Shown: piece after piece, positions 25,996 to 33,474 of the stretch | How the letters are laid out: the number at the start of each line of letters is the position of its first letter | Position numbering within the stretch: the first letter of the stretch is position 1 | DNA from: Solirubrobacterales bacterium | GTDB lineage: Bacteria; Actinomycetota; Thermoleophilia; Solirubrobacterales; Solirubrobacteraceae | Assembly (NCBI GenBank): GCA_027315115.1 | Contig: DAHUYQ010000065.1 | Span: 1-64,000 of the forward strand | DNA length: 64,000 nucleotides | Reading direction: 5' to 3' | The notes under the pieces: model-generated | Seen by the model: the letters and a program-made list of their open reading frames with translations, nothing else | Databases searched by the model: none | Told to the model about the DNA's origin: nothing | Program-made: the position numbers and the translations under genes

Positions 25996-27303
25996 GTGGG
26001 CTTCGGCAGCGCGCAGGCGGGGAGCGCATCCGAGCGTACCCTGGAGCTGTCCGATGCCCGCACTTCCCCGGTGGGTGGACCCGAGCAGCCCACCGACCGC
26101 CTGAAGGTGTGCGTCGTGGGGTCCGGCAGCCGATTCGTGAGCGGAATCAGCTACTACACCTACTTCCTGTCCCGTGCTCTGAAGGAGCGCCATGACGTCT
26201 CGGTGATCCTCATGCGGCATCTGATCCCGACACGCTGGTATCCCGGTCGCGAACGCGTCGGCCACGACGTGATGTCATATGACATTTCCGATGAGGCACC
26301 TACGTTCGACGGCGTCGACTGGTGGGGCTTGCCGTCTGTTCCCCGGGCGCTGTTCTTCCTTCGGTCAGAGCAACCCGACGTTCTGATCCTCCAGTGGTGG
26401 TCGGCGTCCGTTCTGCCCTGGTACCTCCTGCTGGCGTGGCAGGCCACTCGGGGCGGAAGCGCAGTAGTGCTCGAGCTTCACGAGGATCTTGACAGTGGGG
26501 AAGCGCGACTTCCGCTCGTTGGCCGGCTGGCACGACGCGGGTTGAAGGCATTGTGTCGCCAGGCGAAGGCCCTCGTGGTCCACTCTGCGTGGGACCGGGA
26601 CCGCATGTCGGTGTCGCTTGGCGTCAGCGCTCACCGACTTCGCGTAATCCCGCATGGTCCGTATCCGATCTTCGCCGCCACCGAAGGCGAAGTGGAGCAT
26701 CGAAAGCAGACTCACCCCTTCGAGGAGCGATCGGCGACGCACAGCGCCCCGCACGACCGCTCGCAGCTCACCGTGCTGTACTTCGGCACCATCCGCCCGT
26801 ACAAGGGGCTCGAGCACCTGATCGGGGCCTTCGAGCGGGTCCGGCGCAGCTCAGACCTTCCATGGAAGCTGCTGGTCGTCGGGGAGACATGGGAAGGATG
26901 GACGCTGCCGCTCGAACTGATCGAGAGCAGCCCTTGCCGCGACGACATCGAGCTGGTCAATCGATACGTGACCGACGATGAAGCCGCCGGCTTCTTTCGA
27001 CGCGCCGACATAGTCGCCTTGCCATACTTGCGCTCATCCGCAAGCGGACCGCTTGCGATCGCACAGGCGTTCGGCCTGCCCGTAGTGGTGACGGCCGTCG
27101 GCGGGCTGGTGGACGCCACCGCCGGCTACACCGGTGGAGTGTTGGTGCAACCAGGCGATCCCAACGATCTCGCGCGAGGTCTGCGAACCGCGTGTGAGCT
27201 GCGCGGACGTAGACACGCGGCGCCGGTCACCTGGGACGCCGTGGCACAATCCTACGCAGACATCTGCACCACGGTGGCGCAGCGCACCCGCACAACGTCC
27301 TGA
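25996..27303 (+). CDS. Glycosyltransferase family 4 (GT-B)
   Basis: 435 residues from a GTG at 25996, seven bases after the GT2 stop. N-terminal domain VCVVGSGSRFVSGISYYTYF, mid motif VVHSAWDRDRM and LRVIPHGPYPI, donor side LYFGTIRPYKGLEHLIGAF. The usual E-x7-E is replaced by SASGPLAIAQA, so donor contacts differ from classical GT4. Cytoplasmic; sugar unknown. An 87-bp gap separates it from the carrier-protein genes. Confidence 0.9.
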   Translation: MGFGSAQAGSASERTLELSDARTSPVGGPEQPTDRLKVCVVGSGSRFVSGISYYTYFLSRALKERHDVSVILMRHLIPTRWYPGRERVGHDVMSYDISDEAPTFDGVDWWGLPSVPRALFFLRSEQPDVLILQWWSASVLPWYLLLAWQATRGGSAVVLELHEDLDSGEARLPLVGRLARRGLKALCRQAKALVVHSAWDRDRMSVSLGVSAHRLRVIPHGPYPIFAATEGEVEHRKQTHPFEERSATHSAPHDRSQLTVLYFGTIRPYKGLEHLIGAFERVRRSSDLPWKLLVVGETWEGWTLPLELIESSPCRDDIELVNRYVTDDEAAGFFRRADIVALPYLRSSASGPLAIAQAFGLPVVVTAVGGLVDATAGYTGGVLVQPGDPNDLARGLRTACELRGRRHAAPVTWDAVAQSYADICTTVAQRTRTTS

Positions 27304-27390
27304 CCAAGTCGCCGCTCACGACTGACGCGCGTCAGCCTGCGCCCCAAGGCCGCCCTTCAGAAAACGACGCCGAAACCCGATGAGCAGCCT

Positions 27391-27654
27391 ATGAGCGACG
27401 CGACAGTCATCGAGCAGATCCGCAACGTCATCGCAGAGCACGCCCGGCTGCCGGGCGAGGCCGCCGACCTGCCCGCCGGGGCGAGCCTGTACGAGGCCGG
27501 CATGACCTCGCATGCCAGCGTAAGCGTGATGCTCGCGCTCGAGGACGCGTTCGACGTCGAGTTTCCCGATCGGATGCTCACGCGCGAGGTCTTCGAAAGC
27601 ATCGACGCGATCGCCGCCGCGCTCTCCGAGCTGGCGGTGGGCAGCAGCGCATGA
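27391..27654 (+). CDS. Carrier protein for aminoacyl loading (ACP-like)
   Basis: 87 residues. Carrier-protein fold with EAGMTSHASVSVMLALEDAF: the phosphopantetheine Ser is Ser40, but the usual Asp before it is Thr. As I recall, carrier proteins partnered with amino acid:[carrier protein] ligases share this Asp-less motif. Its stop overlaps the start of the dehydrogenase gene (ATGA). It is the natural partner of the aaRS-like ligase encoded two genes downstream, distinct from the fatty-acyl ACP at 23.5 kb. Confidence 0.88.
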   Translation: MSDATVIEQIRNVIAEHARLPGEAADLPAGASLYEAGMTSHASVSVMLALEDAFDVEFPDRMLTREVFESIDAIAAALSELAVGSSA

Positions 27655-28826
27655 GCGCCGTCTCGGCCACCGACACCGACTTCCTGACCACGGTCCGCGA
27701 CATCGCCGAGCGGGTCGCTGCGCCAAACGCCGACATGGTCGACAGGGAGGCCCGCTTCCCGGTCGAGACGGTGCAGGCGCTGCGTGAGGCTCGCGCGCTC
27801 TCGGCGCTCGTGCCGGTGGAGCTCGGCGGCGATGGCGTGCCTTTCGAGACGGTCGCCGCCGCCTGCTTCGAGCTCGGGCGCCGCTGCGGCGCGAGCGCGA
27901 TGGTCTTCGCGATGCACCAGATCCAGGTCGCCTGCATCGTGCGCCACGTGGGCGGAGAGCCGTGGCTCGCGGACTACCTGCGCCGCGTGGCCAACGAGCA
28001 GCGGCTGATCGCCTCGGTCACCTCGGAGGTCGGCACCGGCGGGGACATGGGGCGCTCGATCGCGGCGCTCACCGAGGCGGGCGAGGGCCGCCTGAGCTTT
28101 GAGAAGCAGGCGCCGACGGTCAGCTACGGCGCGCATGCCGACGACCTGCTGGTCACGTTGCGTCGCGGCCCCGAGGCGGAGCCCGGCGACCAGGTGCTGG
28201 TCCTGGCCCAGCGCGACCAGACCACGCTGCGGCAGAACGGCACCTGGGACCCACTCGGCATGCGCGGAACCTGCTCGCCCGGCTACCTGGTCTCCGCCAC
28301 GCTGCCCGCCGAGCAGGCGCTTTCCACGCCGTTCCCGCGCATCGCCGCCGAGACGATGGTGCCGGTCTCTCACATCCTCTGGTCTCACCTGTGGCTGGGC
28401 ATCGCCACCGATGCCTTCGATCGCGCTCGCGAGTTCGTGCGAGCCGCCGCCAAGCGCAATCCGGGCGAGCCGCCGCCGGCGGCGCTGCGGCTCTCGCAGC
28501 TTCTCAGCGAGCTCGGGCTGCTGCGCGCGGAGGTGCGCGCCGGGCTGACCGACTTTCTGGAGATGTCGGCGGAGCCGGGCCGCCCCCGGCTCTCGACGAT
28601 GACCGCCGCCGTGCGCTTCAACAGCCTGAAGATCGCCGCCTCCGAGCAGGCGCCCCGGATCTGCCAGGCGGCGCTCGGCGTCTGCGGCATCGTGGGCTTC
28701 AAGAACGACACTCCCTTCAGCGTCGGGCGCCACCTGCGCGACACGATGTCCGCGTCTCTGATGATCGCCAACGAGCGCATCCATCAGACCAACGCTGGCC
28801 TGCTGCTGATCGCCAAGGAGGTCTGA
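27651..28826 (+). CDS. Acyl-CoA dehydrogenase-like flavoprotein
   Basis: 391 residues, the normal length for the acyl-CoA dehydrogenase family, which uses FAD to form a double bond next to a thioester. N-terminal helical domain with LVPVELGGDGVPFE, beta domain with ASVTSEVGTGGDMG, and C-terminal helices with ICQAALGVCGIVG and MIANERIHQTNAGLL, where a Glu may be the base. Sandwiched between a carrier protein (4-bp overlap) and the aaRS-like ligase (2-bp gap), it is likely to act on aminoacyl-carrier protein, not acyl-CoA. Chemistry inferred. Confidence 0.85.
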   Translation: MSAVSATDTDFLTTVRDIAERVAAPNADMVDREARFPVETVQALREARALSALVPVELGGDGVPFETVAAACFELGRRCGASAMVFAMHQIQVACIVRHVGGEPWLADYLRRVANEQRLIASVTSEVGTGGDMGRSIAALTEAGEGRLSFEKQAPTVSYGAHADDLLVTLRRGPEAEPGDQVLVLAQRDQTTLRQNGTWDPLGMRGTCSPGYLVSATLPAEQALSTPFPRIAAETMVPVSHILWSHLWLGIATDAFDRAREFVRAAAKRNPGEPPPAALRLSQLLSELGLLRAEVRAGLTDFLEMSAEPGRPRLSTMTAAVRFNSLKIAASEQAPRICQAALGVCGIVGFKNDTPFSVGRHLRDTMSASLMIANERIHQTNAGLLLIAKEV

Positions 28827-28828
28827 GG

Positions 28829-29776
28829 ATGGCCGAGCTCCAGGCCGGCACGCCGGAGGAGAGCGCCTTCCTGGCAGAGCTAATCGACGCCAGAATGCTG
28901 ATCGGCAGCGGGGTGCCGGGCCTTCTCGGTCGCGGTGAGCGCTTCGAGCGGATCAGGGCGGCCGTCGACGCTCTGATCACCCGCGCCGGCGCCGACGAGG
29001 AGCCCGAGCGGATGGCCTTTCCACCCCTGATCCCGCGCCGGCAGCTTGAGCAGATCGGCTATCTCAAGTCCTTCCCCCACCTCGCAGGCAGCGTGTTCTC
29101 CTTCGAAGGCGACGAAGCGGCCGCAGCCGAGCAGGAGCGCAAGGCGAGCCTGCACCAGGATTGGAGCGAGCACCAGTCGCAGACCGATCTAGTGCTCACG
29201 CCCGCCGCCTGCTACCCGGTCTACCCGGCGATCGCGGCACGCGGGCCGCTGCCGCCGGAGGGAGTGGTGGTCGACGCGGGCGGCGCCTACGTCTTCCGGC
29301 ACGAGCCGTCCGGCGACCCGGCGCGACTGCAGATGTTCCATCAGCGCGAGATGGTTCGCATCGGCGCCCCGGAGGCGGTGCTCGATTGGCGCGCACGGTG
29401 GCGCGACCGGGCGGTGGAGCTGCTGCGCTCGATCGGCCTGGATGCCCGCTTCGATGTCGCCAACGATCCCTTCTTCGGCCGCAGCGGTCGGATGCTGGCG
29501 CGCAGCCAGCGCGCGCAGGAGCTGAAGTTCGAGGTGCTGGTGCCGATCGCGAGCCCGCAGCCGACCGCCGTTGCGTCCTTCAACTACCACCAGGAGCACT
29601 TCGCCGAGGTGCACGGCCTCACGATCGCCGCGTCCGACGGCCAGCCCGCGAGCGCGGCCCACACGGCCTGTCTGGGGTTCGGCCTGGAGCGGATCTCGCT
29701 GGCGCTGCTGCGCGCGCACGGGCTGGAGCTCGACCGCTGGCCGGCGGAGGTCCGCGAGCGGCTGGAGCTCACGTGA
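28829..29776 (+). CDS. Amino acid:[carrier protein] ligase (class II aaRS-like)
   Basis: 315 residues, start fixed by GAGG before the ATG at 28829. It is the catalytic core of a class II aminoacyl-tRNA synthetase without a tRNA-binding domain, as in Bradyrhizobium Bll0957-type ligases, which load Gly or Ala on carrier proteins. Motif 2: FHQREMVRIG; motif 3: GFGLERIS (Arg288). Cys128, Glu174 and Cys281 occupy the positions of the known zinc ligands, so substrate binding through zinc is probably kept. Neighbours on both sides overlap or abut, forming carrier protein, dehydrogenase, ligase, DUF1839 and GH2 in one unit. Confidence 0.92.
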   Translation: MAELQAGTPEESAFLAELIDARMLIGSGVPGLLGRGERFERIRAAVDALITRAGADEEPERMAFPPLIPRRQLEQIGYLKSFPHLAGSVFSFEGDEAAAAEQERKASLHQDWSEHQSQTDLVLTPAACYPVYPAIAARGPLPPEGVVVDAGGAYVFRHEPSGDPARLQMFHQREMVRIGAPEAVLDWRARWRDRAVELLRSIGLDARFDVANDPFFGRSGRMLARSQRAQELKFEVLVPIASPQPTAVASFNYHQEHFAEVHGLTIAASDGQPASAAHTACLGFGLERISLALLRAHGLELDRWPAEVRERLELT

Positions 29777-30768
29777 GCGCGGCGACCGGCGCCGGTGCGG
29801 GTGCGGGTGCGAGTGCGCGCAGCCTGCTGGGGCTCGACCCGGGCAGCTACGTCTCGCACACGCTGCACGCCAGCACGCGCGCCTACCCGGAAACGAACTG
29901 CTACACCGACATCCTGATCGAGCTAGTGCACGCGCTCGGCCACGAGCCGCTGGCGATGATGGGCTGTGCGCTGCCGATCGACTTCGAGGGCGACCAGTGG
30001 ACGTTCTTCAAGCCGCTGGACCGAGACGTCGAGCTGCTTTACGGCATCGACATCCACGAGATGCAGCCCTACCGCCCGCTGCCGCAGCAGATCGAGCAGC
30101 AGCTCGCGGCGGGGCGCACGATCACGGTCGAGCTCGACTCGTGGCACCTGCCCGACACCGCCGCCACCAGCTATCGCAACGCGCACGTCAAGAGCTCGAT
30201 CGTGCCCGAGGCAATCGATCCAGAGCGAGAAACGTTGCGCTACTTCCACGGCACCGGCTATTTCGAGCTGAGCGGCGATGACTACCGGGGCGTCTTCCGG
30301 CTCGGCGAGCACGCCTCCGAGGCCGCCCTGCCTCCCTACACCGAGCTCGTGCGGCTCGACGCCCGCAAGGCGTTGGAGGGAGCGGATCTGCGCGAAGCCT
30401 CGGTGGAGCTGCTGAGAGGACATCTGGCCAGGCGCCCGAGCACCAACCCTTTCAGGCGCTTCGGGGAGCAGCTCTCCGCCGAGCTGCCGCGCCTGCTGGA
30501 GGGCGACCAGGCCGCCTACCACGACTACGCCTTCGCGACCGTGCGGATGGTGGGCTCGGCCTTCGAGGCGGGCGCCTCGCACGTGCAGTGGCTGCTGGGA
30601 GACGACGCCGCGCAGGCGGCGGCGCAGATGAGCGCCATCGTCGCGGGCAGCAAGGCGCTCTCCTTCAAGCTCGCCAGGCGCCGCGCCTTCGACCCGGAGC
30701 CCGCGCTGGCAGAGCTGGCCCAGGCGTGGGAGCGGGCGTTCGGCGCCCTGGACGATGTCCTGCGCTGA
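29773..30768 (+). CDS. DUF1839 family protein, possible BtrH-like acyltransferase
   Basis: 331 residues; the GTG at 29773 overlaps the ligase stop (GTGA). The family has unknown function. Visible are ETNCYTDILIELVHALG (Cys43 at a helix start), DFEGDQWTFFK, ELDSWHLPDT (Asp122) and RNAHVKSSIV (His138). By eye this order of Cys, Asp and His resembles the N-terminal domain of BtrH, which moves an aminoacyl chain from a carrier protein to an aminoglycoside in butirosin synthesis. I infer transfer of the carrier-bound amino acid to a sugar. The C-terminal half is helical. Confidence 0.82.
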   Translation: MSAATGAGAGAGASARSLLGLDPGSYVSHTLHASTRAYPETNCYTDILIELVHALGHEPLAMMGCALPIDFEGDQWTFFKPLDRDVELLYGIDIHEMQPYRPLPQQIEQQLAAGRTITVELDSWHLPDTAATSYRNAHVKSSIVPEAIDPERETLRYFHGTGYFELSGDDYRGVFRLGEHASEAALPPYTELVRLDARKALEGADLREASVELLRGHLARRPSTNPFRRFGEQLSAELPRLLEGDQAAYHDYAFATVRMVGSAFEAGASHVQWLLGDDAAQAAAQMSAIVAGSKALSFKLARRRAFDPEPALAELAQAWERAFGALDDVLR

Positions 30769-33400
30769 GAGCGCGCCGCGGCGCGGTGTCACCGCGGGGG
30801 AGCGCGGCACCACCGCGCGTCCGCGGCTGAGCACGGAGGAGACGATCGCGCTCGATCGGGGCTGGCAGGCGGCCCGCTGCGCGCCCGACTCCCACACCGA
30901 TCCCGCGCGGCTGGACGATCTCGACTGGCTGCCCGCGCGAGTGCCGGGCACTGTCGCAGCGGCGCTGCGCGACGCCGGGCTCTGGCGGGCGGGCCAGCCG
31001 AGCGACCTCGACGCCGAGGACTGGTGGTTTCGCACCCGCTTCACCGCGACGCCGGCCGCCGAGAACGAAGAGCTCACCCTGCAGCTGGACGGCATCGCCA
31101 CGGTCTTCGAGGTGTTCCTCAACGGCGCCAGGCTACTCGCCGGCGAGAGCATGTTTGAGCCGCACAGCGCGCATGTCGCCGAATTGCTTAAGGAGGAGGA
31201 GAACGAGATCGCGATCCGCTGCTGTGCGCTCGCGCCGCTGCTTGCTCAAAGCCGCAAGCCACGAGCCCGATGGCGCCAGCGCCTCGTCGACGGCAACCTG
31301 CGCTTCTTTCGCGCGATGCTGCTCGGCCGTGCGCCCGGGTTCGCGCCCGGTCCGGCCGCCGTGGGGCCATGGCGGCCGATTCGCCTGGTGCGAGCGCACA
31401 CGGTGAGCATCGAGCAGGTGCGACTGCGCACGGCGCTCGCGGGCGACGACGGCCTGCTGGAGGCAAGTCTGCTCGCGCGGACGCTCGACGGGGCCGAGGT
31501 CCAGCGCGCCGAGCTCGAGCTCTCCGGCCCGTCGGGCACGCACAGCGCACCGCTGCGGCTGAGTCGGCACGCAGACGGTCGCACCCTCGCGGAGGGTGGC
31601 CTGCGCGTTGGCGCCGTCACCCGCTGGTGGCCGCACACCCACGGCGAGCCCGCCCTGCACGAGGTACGCCTGAGGATCCAGACCGCCACGGGCGAGGCGA
31701 TCGCGGATGCCGGGCGCGTGGGCTTTCGCACGCTGAGCGCAGGCGCCACGCCCGAGCACGACGTGCTGGTGGACGGCCTGGCCCTGCATGTCAACGGCGT
31801 GCGCACCTTCGCGCGCGGCGCGGTCTGGACCCCGGCCGACCCGGTCGGCCTGGCCCCCGACCCGGCGGATCTGCGCGCGCGCCTGCAACGCGCAAGGGAC
31901 GCCGGCATGAACATGCTGCGGATCCCCGGCACCGCCCACTACGAGAGCCCCCTGTTCCACGACCTCTGCGACGAGCTGGGGCTACTGGTCTGGCAGGACT
32001 TCATGTTCGCCAACCTCGACTACCCGATCGCCGACGAGGACTTCAAGGCGACGGTGGAAGCGGAGGCCCGCACTCAGCTTGCGCAGCTCGCGGGACGCCC
32101 GAGCCTGGCGGTGCTGTGCGGCAACAGCGAGATCGAGCAGCAGGTAGCGATGCTCGGCCTCGATCCCGCGCTTGGACGGGGCGAGCTGTTCGGGGAGATC
32201 CTGCCGCGGCTGGTCGCGGAGGCGCAAAGCGACGCGATTTACGTGCCCTCAGCGCCATGCGGCGGCATGCTGCCCTTCCGCCCGGGCGAAGGCATCGCGA
32301 ACTACTACGGGGTCGGCGGCTACCGCCGGCCGATCGAGGACGCCCGCCGCGCAGAAGTGCGGTTCGCCGCCGAGTGCCTCGCGTTCTCCAATGTGCCTGA
32401 TGAGGCGGGCGTGCGAGCCGTCCTGCCGGAGGGTCCGAGCGCGATCGTCGTCCACCACCCCGCGTGGAAGGCGGGCGTGCCGAAGGACGCGGGCACGGAC
32501 TGGGATTTCGAGGACGTCAGGGACCACTATCTGAAGCTGACCTTCAACGTAGACCCTCACGAGCTGCGCAGAGTCGACCCCGAGCGCTACCTCGAGCTGT
32601 CTCGAGCGGTGACCGGCGAGGTGATGGCGGAGACCTTCGGCGAGTGGCGCCGCGAACGCTCGCCGTGCGGTGGCGCGCTCGTGCTGTGGCTCGCGGATCT
32701 CGCGCCCGGTGCCGGCTGGGGCGTGCTCGATCACCGCGGCCTGCCCAAGCTTTGCTACCACCATCTCCGTCGCGCGCTGGCGCCTGTGGCCGTATGGACG
32801 ACCGACGAGGGACTCGGTGGTGTGCGCATCCACGTCGCCAACGACCGTCGTGAGCCGCTCGCGGCGCGGCTGCGGGTCGCCTTCTACCGCGACCTGGAGC
32901 AGAGGGTGGGCGAAGGCCGCGAGGAGCTCACGCTCGACCCCCGCTCGATCTGCGAACGCGACGCCGAGGCCATGCTCGGCCACTTCGTCGACGCGAGCTG
33001 GGCTTACCGATTCGGTCCCAGCGCACACGACGCGATCGCCGTGACGCTCGAACGTGACGATCCCAACGTCGACCTGCCGCAGGTGCTCTCTCAAGCGTTC
33101 CGCTTTCCAGCAGGGCGTCCTCTGCGCCGCGAGCCGGCGCAGAGCCTCGGCTTGGACGGCACGCTCATGCCTGTCGGTGAAGGCTTCTACGAGCTCACGC
33201 TCACGAGCAGACGCCTCGCATATGGAGTGAGAATCCATGCCGACGAGTTGCACCCCTCTGACGACGCGCTCACGCTTGAGCCGGGCGTTCCACGTGTCTT
33301 GACGCTTCGGGGAGAACGCAACGCGACGCATCAGACTGACCCTGACATCGCGCTTACCGCCATCAACCTCGAAGGGCAGGTGAGGGTGTCCACCGAGTAG
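30755..33400 (+). CDS. Glycoside hydrolase family 2 protein (beta-mannosidase-like)
   Basis: 881 residues. Jelly-roll N-terminal domain (DLDAEDWWFRTRF, LQLDGIATVFEVFLNG), Ig-like middle, TIM barrel with MNMLRIPGTAHYESPLFHD, VLCGNSEIEQQ (acid/base Glu459) and FAAECLAFSN (nucleophile candidate Glu540), then C-terminal beta domains. No signal peptide, unlike the other glycosidases here, so it acts in the cytoplasm, which is odd for a glycan-degrading enzyme. The ATG lies 14 bases inside the DUF1839 gene. It may edit a lipid-linked intermediate or release a modified sugar. Confidence 0.88.
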   Translation: MSCAESAPRRGVTAGERGTTARPRLSTEETIALDRGWQAARCAPDSHTDPARLDDLDWLPARVPGTVAAALRDAGLWRAGQPSDLDAEDWWFRTRFTATPAAENEELTLQLDGIATVFEVFLNGARLLAGESMFEPHSAHVAELLKEEENEIAIRCCALAPLLAQSRKPRARWRQRLVDGNLRFFRAMLLGRAPGFAPGPAAVGPWRPIRLVRAHTVSIEQVRLRTALAGDDGLLEASLLARTLDGAEVQRAELELSGPSGTHSAPLRLSRHADGRTLAEGGLRVGAVTRWWPHTHGEPALHEVRLRIQTATGEAIADAGRVGFRTLSAGATPEHDVLVDGLALHVNGVRTFARGAVWTPADPVGLAPDPADLRARLQRARDAGMNMLRIPGTAHYESPLFHDLCDELGLLVWQDFMFANLDYPIADEDFKATVEAEARTQLAQLAGRPSLAVLCGNSEIEQQVAMLGLDPALGRGELFGEILPRLVAEAQSDAIYVPSAPCGGMLPFRPGEGIANYYGVGGYRRPIEDARRAEVRFAAECLAFSNVPDEAGVRAVLPEGPSAIVVHHPAWKAGVPKDAGTDWDFEDVRDHYLKLTFNVDPHELRRVDPERYLELSRAVTGEVMAETFGEWRRERSPCGGALVLWLADLAPGAGWGVLDHRGLPKLCYHHLRRALAPVAVWTTDEGLGGVRIHVANDRREPLAARLRVAFYRDLEQRVGEGREELTLDPRSICERDAEAMLGHFVDASWAYRFGPSAHDAIAVTLERDDPNVDLPQVLSQAFRFPAGRPLRREPAQSLGLDGTLMPVGEGFYELTLTSRRLAYGVRIHADELHPSDDALTLEPGVPRVLTLRGERNATHQTDPDIALTAINLEGQVRVSTE

Positions 33401-33474
33401 GGATGTCGGCGGCATCAGCTACGACACAAGCCACATCGCTCGCCGGCAGAACGGCACGACAGAGACTCTGACAA

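Noticed and set aside
27357-28784. A 475-codon open frame opposite the carrier protein and dehydrogenase genes
   Set aside because: Antisense shadow of two well-supported genes; composition is dominated by Arg, Ala and Gly without motifs.
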